From: Gammaproteobacteria bacterium
GTDB taxonomy: Bacteria > Pseudomonadota > Gammaproteobacteria > GCA-001735895
DNA length: 38,983 bases
Assembly: GCA_022340305.1 (NCBI GenBank)
Contig: JAJDOF010000127.1
Location: forward strand, 1-38,983
Reading direction: 5' to 3'
Each line of letters starts with the position of its first letter. Position 1 is the first letter of the stretch. Of the stretch, positions 8,572 to 19,942 are shown piece after piece. A program made the position numbers and the translations under genes. Under the pieces are notes generated by a model, which searched no databases, was not told the DNA's origin, and saw nothing but the letters and a program-made list of their open reading frames with translations.

Positions 8572-9845
8572 CCAAGTACGAGATCAAACGTAAAATCGGT
8601 AGTGGCTCGATGGGCGTGGTGTACGAGGCCTACGATCCGTTCGTGCAGCGCACCGTGGCCATCAAGGTTGCACATACCCCGGCCGACATGGACGACGCGA
8701 CAATACAAAAAGTACGCGAGCTGTTTTTCGCCGAGGTGTTCAGCGCGGGTCGCATGCACCATCCCTCGGTCGTCAGCGTGTATGATGCCGGGCAGGAAGA
8801 GGACCTCAACTACATCGTCATGGAGTTCATCGACGGCACGACACTGCAGGAATACGTCACCGGTGGACGCACGCTGAATCCAAAACAGATAGTCGACGTT
8901 ATCTACCAGTGCGCCAAGGGTCTCGACTACGTTCACCGCCAGGGCATAATTCACCGCGACCTGAAGCCGGGCAACATCATGCTCAGCAATGATGGAGATG
9001 TCAAAATCATGGATTTCAGCATCGCCCACGTTGATGTCGGTTTCGAGGGCGCTAATACCGAGGTACAGGGATCACCGATGTACATGCCACCGGAGCAATT
9101 ATCGGAGGAAAAGCGGCTGGTAGCGCAATCGGATATCTACTCGCTAGGTGCGGTAATGTATGCCTTGCTGGCAAGAAAAACCCCCTACAAGGCCAATAGC
9201 CTGGAGTCACTGATCTACAAGATCAGCAATCTTGAACCCGAGCCGATCCAGGAGCTCAACCCCGAGGTAAATTACAGCATCATCTCCATCGTCGAAAAGG
9301 CGATGCAAAAAATTATCTATGACCGTTACGAATCCGCATCATCAATGGCGAAAGATCTGAGCCAGGCCGTTGGCAGCCTGCGCGACATCGGTGAACGCAT
9401 CGATATGCAGGAGAAATGGAAAACCCTGCGCTACCTCGCCTTCTTCAAGGATTTCAGTGACGAACAGATAACCGAGGTAGTCAATGCCAGTGAGTGGAAG
9501 GATTTTGAAAAGGGAAGTGTAATCATTACCGAGGGCGAACCCGAGACGGCGTTTTATATCATCGCCAAGGGTGGTGTCGAAGTAATCAAGAACGACAAGG
9601 TCGTCGGCTTGATGAAACAGGGCGACTGCTTCGGGGAAATCGCCTTCCTCACACGCCAGCCGCGTAATGCGACTATCACGGCACGCACCGGAGTATCGCT
9701 GATGAGCGTCAGTGCCTCGATGATGGAGCAGGCGTCTACTGAAACCCAGATACGCTACTATCGCATTTTCCTGGAAAACCTTATTTCGCGGTTATCTCAG
9801 GCTACCGATAAGCTGGTTGAAGCCGACCTGGACATCACCGATTGA
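8538..9845 (+). CDS. Ser/Thr protein kinase fused to a C-terminal cyclic-nucleotide-binding domain
   Basis: The protein has 435 residues, starting at ATG 8538 (MSKKSRRPTK) inside the mpl end. The frame is open further upstream, but that part is an mpl shadow. Residues 14-280 are a Hanks-type kinase: glycine loop GSGSMGVVYEAYD, ATP lysine K43 (VAIKV), catalytic loop HRDLKPGN with D141, metal Asp D159 in DFS instead of DFG, and PPE instead of APE. Residues 300-425 are a CAP/PKA-type cyclic-nucleotide-binding domain with GDCFGEIAF and PRNATITA; E367 and R376 match the residues that hold the ribose and phosphate. There is no transmembrane segment or PASTA domain, so it is cytosolic. I infer a kinase whose activity or partners are tuned by a bound cyclic nucleotide. 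Targets are unknown; the neighbours suggest envelope metabolism. Confidence 0.93.
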   Translation: MSKKSRRPTKIAKYEIKRKIGSGSMGVVYEAYDPFVQRTVAIKVAHTPADMDDATIQKVRELFFAEVFSAGRMHHPSVVSVYDAGQEEDLNYIVMEFIDGTTLQEYVTGGRTLNPKQIVDVIYQCAKGLDYVHRQGIIHRDLKPGNIMLSNDGDVKIMDFSIAHVDVGFEGANTEVQGSPMYMPPEQLSEEKRLVAQSDIYSLGAVMYALLARKTPYKANSLESLIYKISNLEPEPIQELNPEVNYSIISIVEKAMQKIIYDRYESASSMAKDLSQAVGSLRDIGERIDMQEKWKTLRYLAFFKDFSDEQITEVVNASEWKDFEKGSVIITEGEPETAFYIIAKGGVEVIKNDKVVGLMKQGDCFGEIAFLTRQPRNATITARTGVSLMSVSASMMEQASTETQIRYYRIFLENLISRLSQATDKLVEADLDITD

Positions 9846-10450
9846 TGAACCCAAAGGTGATTACCCTGGCGATGACCGGCGCGTCCGGTGCTGAATATAC
9901 CTTGCGCCTGATGCAGTGCCTGTTGCGCGAAAAAATCCAGGTTCAATTCATCGCCTCACAACCCGGTCAGATCGTAATGGGTATGGAGACCGAGCTGAAG
10001 CTCACCGGGTCGCCGCAAAAAATGCGCCAGACCTTCGTCGATTATTTCAGCGCGGACCCGGAACTGATCCAGGTATACTCGCGCGATCAGTGGACCGCGC
10101 CACCGGCCAGCGGTTCTTCGGTGGCGGACGCGATGGTGGTTTGCCCCTGCACCATGGGCAGCCTTGCATCGATAGCAGTCGGCAGCAGCGACAACCTGAT
10201 TCATCGTGCCGCCGATGTGGCCATCAAGGAGCGCAAAACCCTGATTCTGGTTCCCCGGGAAACGCCCTTCTCGGCGATTCACCTGGAAAATATGCTTAAA
10301 CTGGCACGCCTTGGAGTGGTAATATTACCACCCAATCCCGGTTTTTATCACGGCGTCAGCAAGGTATCCGAGCTGGTCGATTTCATCGTCGCCCGCATCC
10401 TCGATCAACTGGGAATTGACAACGATCTGTCACCTCGATGGGGTAACTGA
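9845..10450 (+). CDS. ubiX: Flavin prenyltransferase UbiX
   Basis: The protein has 201 residues. It joins a dimethylallyl group to FMN to make prenylated FMN, the cofactor of the decarboxylase UbiD in ubiquinone synthesis. The FMN site TGASGAEYTLRLMQ lies at the N-terminus. The central block VADAMVVCPCTMGSLASIAVGSSDNLIHRAADV and the segment LILVPRETPFSAIHLENMLKLARLGVVILPP are diagnostic. The ATG at 9845 shares one base with the stop of the kinase gene (TGATG), so the two are likely co-translated. ubiD is not in the window. Nothing in the sequence looks abnormal. Confidence 0.96.
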   Translation: MNPKVITLAMTGASGAEYTLRLMQCLLREKIQVQFIASQPGQIVMGMETELKLTGSPQKMRQTFVDYFSADPELIQVYSRDQWTAPPASGSSVADAMVVCPCTMGSLASIAVGSSDNLIHRAADVAIKERKTLILVPRETPFSAIHLENMLKLARLGVVILPPNPGFYHGVSKVSELVDFIVARILDQLGIDNDLSPRWGN

Positions 10451-10475
10451 GAACACTTTAGCGCAGTGAACGAAC

Positions 10476-11075
10476 ATGAATGAGATCCCGCTATTTCCGT
10501 TGAAAACGGTATTGCTGCCGGCCAATACGCTGGGGTTGAAGATCTTTGAACCCCGCTACCTGGACATGATCGCAAATTGCATGCGCGAGAACAGCCTGTT
10601 CGGCGTGGTGCTGATCCACAAGGGTGAGGAAACCGGCGCCGATACCGATGTCTACTCGATCGGTACCACCGCGACCATCAGCGACTGGGAACATCGCGCT
10701 GACGGTTTACTCGGCGTCACCGCGCTCGGCGTGGAACGTTTCGAAATCCTGTCGACTCACACCCAGGCCGATGGCCTGACCCTGGCAGAGATCAAAATCC
10801 TCGAAGACCACGACAGTCCTGAAATTCCCGAGCAGTATCACTACATGCTCCAACTACTCGACCACATCAGCGTTCAGGCCGGTCGTATCCGCGCCGATAG
10901 CCAGGGCTTATGCGAAATTCTTTACCAGCTGATTTACCTGTTGCCGCTCGAAGTCACACTCAAACAACGCTTGCTCGAAATTCCAGATTGCGGTGACCGC
11001 GCGGTGATTCTGCACGCTGAGCTAATTCGCCTTGGCGTGATTCAATACATCAAACCCGAAGCGAGCAGCGGTTAG
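10476..11075 (+). CDS. Lon N-terminal substrate-binding domain protein
   Basis: The protein has 199 residues consisting of the PUA-like Lon substrate-binding domain without any ATPase or protease part. Typical blocks are EIPLFPLKTVLLPANTLGLKIFEPRYLDMI at the start and a central IGTTATISDWEHRADGLLGVTALGVERFEI. The C-terminal half is the four-helix bundle of this domain family. Such stand-alone proteins are widespread in proteobacteria; their role is not well established, though a link to protein quality control is usually assumed. It lies 25 bp downstream of ubiX and is probably the last gene of the mpl cluster. No clear hairpin with a T-run follows it. Confidence 0.9.
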   Translation: MNEIPLFPLKTVLLPANTLGLKIFEPRYLDMIANCMRENSLFGVVLIHKGEETGADTDVYSIGTTATISDWEHRADGLLGVTALGVERFEILSTHTQADGLTLAEIKILEDHDSPEIPEQYHYMLQLLDHISVQAGRIRADSQGLCEILYQLIYLLPLEVTLKQRLLEIPDCGDRAVILHAELIRLGVIQYIKPEASSG

Positions 11076-11235
11076 CCCGGTTACTCACCGGTAAGTTGCG
11101 GGTCGCTACAGGACCGGGGCTTCTGGGCGGTGGGCATGAGGCCTGGAGCCGACAGGTGAATTTTCCGGGCCAGGCGTTTCAATTCTTTATCGCCTTGCAT
11201 ACACTGGCGCAATAAAAACCGTGGAGGAGCTAACC

Positions 11236-11799
11236 ATGCGGATCTCAATCCTTGCGATTTGTCTGTTTATGAGCAGCACGCAGATCTTCGCCAGTGAAGT
11301 TTCCGGTGTTTTCATCGACGCTGAAATCAAGGCCGATAACGGTGAAATACTGGTGCTCAATGGTGCTGGGCTGCGTGAAAAGTTCTGGGTAGATGTTTAC
11401 GTCGGTTCGCTATACCTGCCCGCTAAATCCGACGATGTTGCGGCGATACTGTCGAAACCAGATGCCTGGCGCATACAGCTCGATTTTGTTTACAAGGAAG
11501 TCGCCCAGAAAAAATTACTGGATAGCTGGCGCGAGGGATTCGAAAAAAATCAAACTGCCGAAGCACTGCAGCGATTGCAGTCACGCATCGAAACCTTTTA
11601 CCGCTTTTTTGACAGTAGCGCAGTCGCCAGAGATCAATTCCGCTTCGATTACCAACCCGGCGCCGGCACCCGCGTGAGTAAAAACCAGCAATTGCTGGGG
11701 GTTATACCCGGAGAAGATTTCGCTAATGCCCTGCTCGAAATCTGGCTCGGCAATCACCCCGCTGATAAAGGCCTGAAGAAAGCGATGCTGGGTCTTTAA
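11236..11799 (+). CDS. Secreted chalcone-isomerase-like domain protein
   Basis: The protein has 187 residues with the start at ATG 11236, chosen because GGAGGAG lies six bases upstream; an in-frame GTG at 11221 overlaps that ribosome site. Residues 1-19 (MRISILAICLFMSSTQIFA) are a signal peptide. The mature part shows the fold pattern of the bacterial chalcone-isomerase-like family: LVLNGAGLREKFWVDVYVGSLYLP, then WRIQLDFVYKEVAQKKLLDSWREGF, then the C-terminal VIPGEDFANALLEIWLG. The family has no demonstrated isomerase activity in most bacteria; fatty-acid binding has been proposed for relatives. It is probably periplasmic. It is convergent with hemL, 12 bp away. Confidence 0.85.
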   Translation: MRISILAICLFMSSTQIFASEVSGVFIDAEIKADNGEILVLNGAGLREKFWVDVYVGSLYLPAKSDDVAAILSKPDAWRIQLDFVYKEVAQKKLLDSWREGFEKNQTAEALQRLQSRIETFYRFFDSSAVARDQFRFDYQPGAGTRVSKNQQLLGVIPGEDFANALLEIWLGNHPADKGLKKAMLGL

Positions 11800-11817
11800 C
11801 TGATCGTTGTATCAGTT
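11798..11817. other. Short inverted repeat between convergent genes
   Basis: AACTGAT and ATCAGTT (7 bp, perfect) are separated by six bases. They overlap the stop codons of both convergent genes (the chalcone-isomerase-like gene and hemL). It could fold in transcripts of either strand. There is no real T-run on either side, so it would be a poor intrinsic terminator; it may merely stabilise 3' ends. Confidence 0.35.
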
Positions 11818-13104
11818 TCCAGCCCGCAACTCCGCAAAGCAGGCTGCCGCAGCGGCAATGGTTTGCTCGATCTCGGCGCTGCCGTGCTGCGCGCTGACAA
11901 AGCCCGCCTCGTAAGCCGAGGGTGCCAGGTTGACACCGCGACTGAGCATGCCGTGAAAGAAGTGGCGGAATCGATCCGCGTCGCAAGCGCTGACCTGGCT
12001 AAAGCTCGATACCTCGGGCTGATCGGTGAAAAACAGGCCGAACATCGCTCCCACCTGATTGCTGCGCAGCGCAATATCGTTGGCCGCCGCCGCCGCGTGC
12101 AAGCCGTCCAGTAGCTGCGTGGTGGTCTGCGTCAGCGCCTCGTAGAAACCCGGCCGTGAAATGATTTCCAGGGTCTTCAGACCCGCCGCCATCGCTACCG
12201 GGTTGCCGGATAAGGTGCCGGCCTGGTAGACCGGACCGAGAGGCGCGATGTGCTGCATGACGTCCCTTCTGCCACCGAACGCACCAACCGGCATGCCGCC
12301 GCCGATGATCTTGCCGAGCGTAGTAAGGTCGGGAACGATGCCATAGAGTTGTTGTGCGCCACCGAGGCCGACACGAAATCCCGTCATCACTTCATCGAGG
12401 ATGAGCAGGCTGCCTGAGGCATCGCAGCAATCGCGCAGGGTTTGTAGAAAACCGTCTACCGGTGGCACGCAATTCATATTGCCGGCGACCGGTTCGACAA
12501 TAACGCAGGCGACCTCATCGCCGATCTCGGCAAAAGCCTGCCTTACCTGGTCACTGTCGTTATAGCTGAGTGTTACCGTATGATCGGCGAGTACCGCCGG
12601 CACACCCGGTGAACTCGGCACGCCGAGCGTAAGCGCGCCCGAGCCGGCCTTGATCAGCAGGGAATCGGAATGGCCATGATAACAGCCCTCAAACTTGATG
12701 ATCTTGTCGCGACCGGTGAAACCACGCGCGAGTCGAATCGCGCTCATCGTCGCCTCGGTGCCGGAGCAGGTCATGCGCACCAGGTCGATGTTCGGCATGA
12801 TGTCGCAGATACGTTGCGCCAGTTCGACTTCCAGCGCACAGGGTGCACCGAAGCTCAACCCCTTGGCGACCGTTGCAGAAACCGCGGCGATGATTTCCGG
12901 ATGCGCGTGACCACAAATCATCGGCCCCCAGGAACCGACGTAATCAATGTAGCGGTTGCCATCCACATCGATCAGGTACGCCCCTTCGGCGCGGTCGATG
13001 AATGGCGGTGTGCCACCCACGCCGTTGAACGCACGTACCGGAGAATTGACGCCGCCGGGAATGACGGTGTTCGCCTGTTGGAATAGAGATTCGGATTTAG
13101 TCAT
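11812..13104 (-). CDS. hemL: Glutamate-1-semialdehyde 2,1-aminomutase
   Basis: The protein has 430 residues (E. coli 426). This PLP enzyme of the C5 route makes 5-aminolevulinate from glutamate-1-semialdehyde. N-terminal blocks: [22 protein letters not shown] and [20 protein letters not shown]. Middle: [40 protein letters not shown]. The PLP lysine is in [19 protein letters not shown], followed by [15 protein letters not shown]. Its product is the substrate of HemB, encoded at 29546-30541. It is 41 bp downstream of ampG and probably the last gene of xthA-ampG-hemL. All catalytic blocks look intact. Confidence 0.97.
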   Translation of the reverse strand: MTKSESLFQQANTVIPGGVNSPVRAFNGVGGTPPFIDRAEGAYLIDVDGNRYIDYVGSWGPMICGHAHPEIIAAVSATVAKGLSFGAPCALEVELAQRICDIMPNIDLVRMTCSGTEATMSAIRLARGFTGRDKIIKFEGCYHGHSDSLLIKAGSGALTLGVPSSPGVPAVLADHTVTLSYNDSDQVRQAFAEIGDEVACVIVEPVAGNMNCVPPVDGFLQTLRDCCDASGSLLILDEVMTGFRVGLGGAQQLYGIVPDLTTLGKIIGGGMPVGAFGGRRDVMQHIAPLGPVYQAGTLSGNPVAMAAGLKTLEIISRPGFYEALTQTTTQLLDGLHAAAAANDIALRSNQVGAMFGLFFTDQPEVSSFSQVSACDADRFRHFFHGMLSRGVNLAPSAYEAGFVSAQHGSAEIEQTIAAAAACFAELRAGN

Positions 13105-13145
13105 GGTTTTTCAGAGGTCCTGTAAGTCGCAAAACTTTATACAAA

Positions 13146-14702
13146 CTAATGTAAATGCTCGCGGATTTCAAAGCGGCGCGCCGTAATCACGATCAATAAC
13201 AACACGGGTAATCCGAGAATCGCGGTGAGCATAAAAAATCCCGGGTAACCCAGTGAGTCGACTATCGATCCCGAATAACCACCGAGCGTTTTCGGCAACA
13301 GCGTCATCAACGAGCTGAATATGGCATATTGCATGGCGGTAAAAGAGACGTTAGTCAGGCTCGACAAAAATGCGACGAAAGCGGCACTGGCAATTCCGGC
13401 GGCCAGGTTGTCAGCGGAGATAACGACGTAAAGCCAGAACATATCATAGCCGATACTGGCGAGTAACATGAATAACAAGTTGGTCGCAGCCGCGAGCACC
13501 GCGCCCAGCAGTAAAATCCGCATCACGCCAAAACGTATCGCCAGCAAGCCGCCGATAAAGCCACCGGCGATCGTCATCAGCAGACCAAAGGTTTTGACGA
13601 CACTGGCGATTTCACTCTTGCTGAAGCCGAGATCCTGATAAAACACGTTGGAGATAACTCCGAGCACTATGTCGGAAATACGATAAACACCGATCAAAGC
13701 AAGCAGTATCCAGGCCAGTGACCAGCCATAGCGACTAAAAAAATCCCGTACTGGCGCCATATAACTGCGCTCCACCAGGCGGTAATCGACGATACCACTT
13801 CTGACCAGCACCATTGCCACCAGCCAGGCCACCAGCAGTGCCAGCATTAGACGCAACGCCTCTACCAGCAAGGCGGCCAGGTAGGGCCCCATCCAGGCTT
13901 CGCCCAGTATCGACTTGAGCGCCTCGGCGATGCCTCGACTGTAGAAAAAGGAAATGACAAAAGCGCTGATCGACAACGCAAACATCAGCATGAAACGCGC
14001 ATAGTCACGATTGCTGACGAGGCTGTCACGGACTTCGGCTTTGCGTGGCTCGTCGATGCACAGCGTGGTTGCCACCCCGGCCAGCATTGCAACCGCCATC
14101 GACCAGTAAGTCCACTGCCAGGCCTGGTAGCTATATGCCGCGGTACTGGTACCGAACCAGTCTGCCAGAAACAGCGAACCGGCCCCGGCGGTTAGCATGC
14201 CGATGCGGTATCCGGCAATATAGGTTGCCGACATCATGGCCTGCAGCTCTACCTGGGCCGACTCGATCCGATACGCGTCGATGACTATATCCTGCGTCGC
14301 CGAGGAAAAACCGAGCAGAACCGCAGCAAGCGCCATCCAGCCCAGACTTGATTCACCGCTGGCAGGATCAATCGCCGCCATCGCCAGAATCGACAGGATA
14401 ATCGCCAGTTGCGCCACCAGTATCCAGGCGCGACGCCGGCCAAGCATTCGCGTTAGACCCGGCAATGGCAGTTGGTCCACCAACGGCGCCCACACGAACT
14501 TAAAGGAGTAGCCGAGCGCTGCCCAGCTAAAGTAGGTGACGGCGGCACGCTCGGCACCTGCCTCGCGCAGCCACAGGCTGAGCGACGAAAAGATCAGCAG
14601 CAACGGGATACCTGCTGAGAAACCGAGGAACAGCATGGTAACCACGCGCCGATGGCAAAACAGCCTGAGCGTGTCACTCCAGCTACGAGCAACCACCGAC
14701 AC
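13146..14702 (-). CDS. ampG: AmpG-type muropeptide permease (MFS)
   Basis: The protein has 518 residues with a GTG start at 14702 sharing its G with the TAG stop of xthA. It is a 12-14 segment MFS transporter; the start LFLGFSAGIPLLLIFSSLSLWLREAGAERAAVTYFSWAALGYSFKFVWAPLVD and LGRRRAWILVAQ are typical of AmpG. AmpG imports GlcNAc-anhydroMurNAc-peptides from the periplasm for recycling. The block SSATQDIVIDAYRIE is a recognised AmpG landmark. Together with Mpl (7192-8571) it supports an active murein recycling pathway. It is longer than E. coli AmpG (491), mainly in the middle and the C-terminal tail, within the family range. Confidence 0.92.
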   Translation of the reverse strand: MSVVARSWSDTLRLFCHRRVVTMLFLGFSAGIPLLLIFSSLSLWLREAGAERAAVTYFSWAALGYSFKFVWAPLVDQLPLPGLTRMLGRRRAWILVAQLAIILSILAMAAIDPASGESSLGWMALAAVLLGFSSATQDIVIDAYRIESAQVELQAMMSATYIAGYRIGMLTAGAGSLFLADWFGTSTAAYSYQAWQWTYWSMAVAMLAGVATTLCIDEPRKAEVRDSLVSNRDYARFMLMFALSISAFVISFFYSRGIAEALKSILGEAWMGPYLAALLVEALRLMLALLVAWLVAMVLVRSGIVDYRLVERSYMAPVRDFFSRYGWSLAWILLALIGVYRISDIVLGVISNVFYQDLGFSKSEIASVVKTFGLLMTIAGGFIGGLLAIRFGVMRILLLGAVLAAATNLLFMLLASIGYDMFWLYVVISADNLAAGIASAAFVAFLSSLTNVSFTAMQYAIFSSLMTLLPKTLGGYSGSIVDSLGYPGFFMLTAILGLPVLLLIVITARRFEIREHLH

Positions 14703-15481
14703 TATTGCGAGAGCTCCAGATCGTAATCCATGATCAGCGGAGCGTGGTCGGAGAAGCGTTGGTCGCGAAATACCCGTGCGCGTTGAATGCTATCCCGCAG
14801 GCCGGGGGTTACAATCTGGTAGTCGATGCGCCAGCCCACGTTGTTGTCCCAGGATTTGCCACGATTGGACCACCAGGTGTACTGCTCGGCACGCGGCTCG
14901 ACTACGCGAAAGGCATCGACATAGCCGACCCGCTCAAACAGGTCAGAAAGCCAGGCGCGTTCCTCGGGCAGGAAGCCGGAGTTTTTCTGGTTGGAACGCC
15001 AGTTTTTCAAATCGATATTTTTATGCGCGATGTTCCAGTCACCGCAGATAATGAACTCGCGACGTTTGCGCCTGAGCGCCTGCAGGTGCAGCAGGAAACT
15101 GTCCATAAAACGCCATTTCGATTCCTGCCGATGATCGCCGGACGAACCCGACGGCGCATACAGCGAAATGACCGACAGGTTTTTATAGCGAAATTCCAGG
15201 TAGCGTCCCTCGTTATCGAATTCGGATTCACCGAATCCGCGGATCACCTGCACGGGTTGTTCCCGGCTGTAAATCGCCGTGCCTGCATAGCCCTTTTTAA
15301 GCGCGTCGAAATAGCTGCAAAAGTATCGTTTAGGATGAAACAACGGCTGATCGAGCTGGTCTACCTGCGCCTTGGTCTCCTGGATACAGATGAAATCCGC
15401 ACGTTGCCGCGGTAACCAGTCAAAAAAACCCTTGCGCGCCGCGGCGCGGATACCGTTGGTGTTTACTGAGATCACGCGCAT
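14702..15481 (-). CDS. xthA: Exodeoxyribonuclease III of the ExoIII/Crc family, active site intact
   Basis: The protein has 259 residues starting [19 protein letters not shown]. It belongs to the AP-endonuclease/ExoIII family. Catalytic residues are visible: N in NTNG, E in QETK, Y in SLYAPSG, D and N in CGDWNIAH, and the terminal D and H in FSDHAPL. The length, the position divergent from pyrE and the segments RRKRRE, PERAWL and GLR match Pseudomonas Crc, the catabolite repression protein. Crc has lost most of these residues. Here they are kept, so I call it a working exonuclease III/AP endonuclease for base-excision repair, from the lineage that gave rise to Crc. It is the first gene of xthA-ampG-hemL. 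Confidence 0.9.
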   Translation of the reverse strand: MRVISVNTNGIRAAARKGFFDWLPRQRADFICIQETKAQVDQLDQPLFHPKRYFCSYFDALKKGYAGTAIYSREQPVQVIRGFGESEFDNEGRYLEFRYKNLSVISLYAPSGSSGDHRQESKWRFMDSFLLHLQALRRKRREFIICGDWNIAHKNIDLKNWRSNQKNSGFLPEERAWLSDLFERVGYVDAFRVVEPRAEQYTWWSNRGKSWDNNVGWRIDYQIVTPGLRDSIQRARVFRDQRFSDHAPLIMDYDLELSQ

Positions 15482-15556
15482 TTTAAACTGCTACCAATAT
15501 TAAATTCTGGCGATATGATACATGACTTAACCTGTCCACCTAATATCGAATCATTT

Positions 15557-16195
15557 ATGCTCGCTTACCAAACCCGCTTCGTCGACTACTGCCTGCAACG
15601 CGGCGCCCTGCGCTTTGGTGAATTCAAACTCAAGTCCGGTCGCGTCAGCCCTTATTTTTTTAACGCCGGTATTTTCAATCGCGGTGCCGACCTGGCCGCA
15701 CTCGCTGCATTTTACGCCGACGCAATCGAACACTCCGCAATCGAATTCGACCTGCTGTTCGGCCCGGCTTACAAGGGCATTCCACTGGCGGCGATCACCG
15801 CCAGTGCGTTATTCCAGTTGCATCAGCGCGACGTCCCCTATGCATTCAACCGCAAGGAAGCCAAAGACCACGGCGAAGGTGGCACCATCGTCGGCGCCGA
15901 GATTAGCGGTCGCGTGATGATCATCGACGACGTCATTACCGCCGGTACCGCCATTCGCGAAGCGATTACGCTGATCGAATCCCACGGCGCCCGGGTCACC
16001 GCGGTCACCATCGCGCTCGATCGACAGGAGAAAGGCCAGGGCCAGTTATCCGCCATCCAGGAGTTGGAACAGCATGGTATAAGCGTTGTTTCCATCATCA
16101 AGCTCGAACACGTCCTCGAGTATCTCGAGGTTAGTGGCGATCACGCCTACCGCGAGTCGATCGAGGCCTATCGCTCCCGCTACGGAATCGACTGA
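15557..16195 (+). CDS. pyrE: Orotate phosphoribosyltransferase
   Basis: The protein has 212 residues (E. coli 213). It adds phosphoribosyl to orotate, forming OMP in pyrimidine synthesis. I use ATG 15557 ([13 protein letters not shown]) because it aligns with the family start; an in-frame ATG at 15515 overlaps a possible -10 (TATGAT, 15514-15519). Key blocks: [44 protein letters not shown] (flexible catalytic loop), and the PRPP-binding [13 protein letters not shown]. It is divergent from xthA (75 bp gap). No ribosome site is obvious. The pyrE/xthA-crc divergent arrangement is also found in Pseudomonas. Confidence 0.96.
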   Translation: MLAYQTRFVDYCLQRGALRFGEFKLKSGRVSPYFFNAGIFNRGADLAALAAFYADAIEHSAIEFDLLFGPAYKGIPLAAITASALFQLHQRDVPYAFNRKEAKDHGEGGTIVGAEISGRVMIIDDVITAGTAIREAITLIESHGARVTAVTIALDRQEKGQGQLSAIQELEQHGISVVSIIKLEHVLEYLEVSGDHAYRESIEAYRSRYGID

Positions 16196-16250
16196 ACTCG
16201 GAGTAATCAAATCGGTCTACTAACCCATTGCCAGAGGGCACGAGGGCAGC

Positions 16251-17012
16251 ATGATTCGACTACTGGTTTTCGCCAGCCTGATTTCATCGGCGACGTTTGC
16301 CGCTGAGCCGATAGTAATCAGTAGCGGCGACCAGCAAACTGCGGTTGTCGAGCTCTACACTTCGGAAGGCTGCAGCAGTTGTCCGCGGGCCGATCGCTGG
16401 CTGTCAAAACTGGTGGCATCCCCGCCACCGGATCTCGATGTGCTCGCGCTCGCGTTTCACGTTGATTACTGGGATTACCTGGGCTGGAAAGACCGCTTTT
16501 CGAGTGCCCACTATACGAAAAGGCAGCGGCTACTGGGCGCCAATAATCTGCAACGCACGATTTACACACCAGAATTCTTTGTCAATGGCAGGGAGACGCG
16601 TGGTTCCGGTAATATCCTCGACAAGATTCGGCAAGCCAACCAGAACCCTGCTCCGCTGGCGTTACGGTTGACTGTATCCCGCGACAAATCGGATCTGGTG
16701 GTGGCGCTGCAGGCGCCGGCCGGGCGCGGTACCATCGATCAGATCCACCACCGATACCTGGTCTACGAGAACAATCTTTCTAGCGACGTCAAGCGTGGCG
16801 AAAATTCGGGTGAAATCCTGCATCATCAGCAGGTCGTGCGTTACCTGAGCCCGGCACAGAGCCTGCAGACCGAGAACCAGCATCGAATCAGCATCGATCC
16901 CGCATGGCAGTCTGAAAACATCGGTATCGCAGTGCTGGTGACCTCTAGGGATGATCGCCACTACCTGCAGGCCGTGCACACCCCGGTCGCGTCGTTACTC
17001 GCGGCGCGTTAA
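16251..17012 (+). CDS. Secreted DUF1223 thioredoxin-like protein
   Basis: The protein has 253 residues. Residues 1-18 (MIRLLVFASLISSATFAA) are a signal peptide, so it is likely periplasmic. It shows the DUF1223 signature VVELYTSEGCSSCPRADRWLSKL, with a CSSC pair in a thioredoxin-like position, then LAFHVDYWDYLGWKDRFSS and YTPEFFVNGRETRG. The CxxC pair suggests a thiol-disulfide or metal-binding role, but the family's function is not established. AGGGCAGC precedes the ATG. It lies between pyrE (55 bp upstream) and the DUF4124 gene (88 bp downstream). Confidence 0.9.
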   Translation: MIRLLVFASLISSATFAAEPIVISSGDQQTAVVELYTSEGCSSCPRADRWLSKLVASPPPDLDVLALAFHVDYWDYLGWKDRFSSAHYTKRQRLLGANNLQRTIYTPEFFVNGRETRGSGNILDKIRQANQNPAPLALRLTVSRDKSDLVVALQAPAGRGTIDQIHHRYLVYENNLSSDVKRGENSGEILHHQQVVRYLSPAQSLQTENQHRISIDPAWQSENIGIAVLVTSRDDRHYLQAVHTPVASLLAAR

Positions 17013-17020
17013 TAGCTAAA

Positions 17021-17051
17021 TTGTGGAAAATGGCGCGTATTGGCCTATTAT
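17021..17051 (+). promoter_or_regulatory. Possible sigma-70 promoter of the DUF4124 gene
   Basis: TTGTGG (17021-17026) and TATTAT (17046-17051) resemble -35 and -10 boxes, with 19 bases between them, slightly longer than ideal. An AAGGAAG ribosome site follows at about 17083-17089, ahead of the GTG start at 17101. This is seen by eye only. Confidence 0.35.
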
Positions 17052-17100
17052 GAACCTTACGCTTTAAGATTTTTAATCACCAAAGGAAGAAACACCCCCC

Positions 17101-17769
17101 GTGCGCGTTGCCAGGACATTGAAAAATGCCGCTTCAACTCGATTTCCAGAATTGTTACTGGCGGTTCTGCTGTGCGCCATCAGTAAAGCGCCCCTGGCCG
17201 GGGCTCTGTACAAATGGGTCGATGAAAACGGCGCGGTACGCTACAGCGATCAACTGCCGCCCTCCCAGACCAGGAAAAGGCATCAACAACTCAATTCCCA
17301 GGGGATCGTGCTGACCACCAAGGATGCGGCCAAGACGCCGGAAGAGCTTGCCATCGAAGCCGAGTCAAAACGCAAGCTTGAAGAACAGCAACGCGAAGAA
17401 GCGCGCCTCAAGGCGATACAGGATAAACAGGACCGTGTGCTGCTGCTGACCTTCAGCACCGAGGAAGAACTCGAGCATGCGCGCGACAGCCGCATGGAAG
17501 TCATCGATTCGGTCATCCGTCTGATCGCCGGCAACATCGAGACGACACAGGGCAAACTCGACCAACTGACGGATCGAGCACAAAGTAGTTACACTTCAAA
17601 GGGCGCCGACATTCCGGGCGGCCTGGCGCAAAAAATCGAGCATTTCCAACGCAAGATCGAAAGCCGAAACGCGCAATTGCAGTTGAAAATGGATGAAAAA
17701 GAAAAGGTCCGTCAACGGTATGAACTCGATCTGGAACGCTTCCGGCTGCTCAAATCCGCCTCCAATTAA
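17101..17769 (+). CDS. DUF4124 domain protein with coiled coil
   Basis: The protein has 222 residues with a GTG start. A basic N-terminus and the hydrophobic stretch LLLAVLLCAISKAPLAGA (about residues 18-36) form a signal peptide or anchor. Directly after it comes the DUF4124 motif ALYKWVDENGAVRYSDQLPP. The remainder (about 75-220) is highly charged and helical, with EELAIEAESKRKLEEQQREEARL and a second long Glu/Lys/Arg-rich stretch, indicating coiled coil. DUF4124 proteins are common periplasmic proteins in proteobacteria with no agreed function. It is convergent with argB, 27 bp away. Confidence 0.85.
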   Translation: MRVARTLKNAASTRFPELLLAVLLCAISKAPLAGALYKWVDENGAVRYSDQLPPSQTRKRHQQLNSQGIVLTTKDAAKTPEELAIEAESKRKLEEQQREEARLKAIQDKQDRVLLLTFSTEEELEHARDSRMEVIDSVIRLIAGNIETTQGKLDQLTDRAQSSYTSKGADIPGGLAQKIEHFQRKIESRNAQLQLKMDEKEKVRQRYELDLERFRLLKSASN

Positions 17770-17796
17770 AGCGAGGTACCGCTCAATCGGTCGCGA

Positions 17797-19898
<2,102 letters not shown>

Positions 19899-19942
19899 TT
19901 GTTCTATTTTAGCGGCTGGAAACAACAGGTAAAGGATTACCC

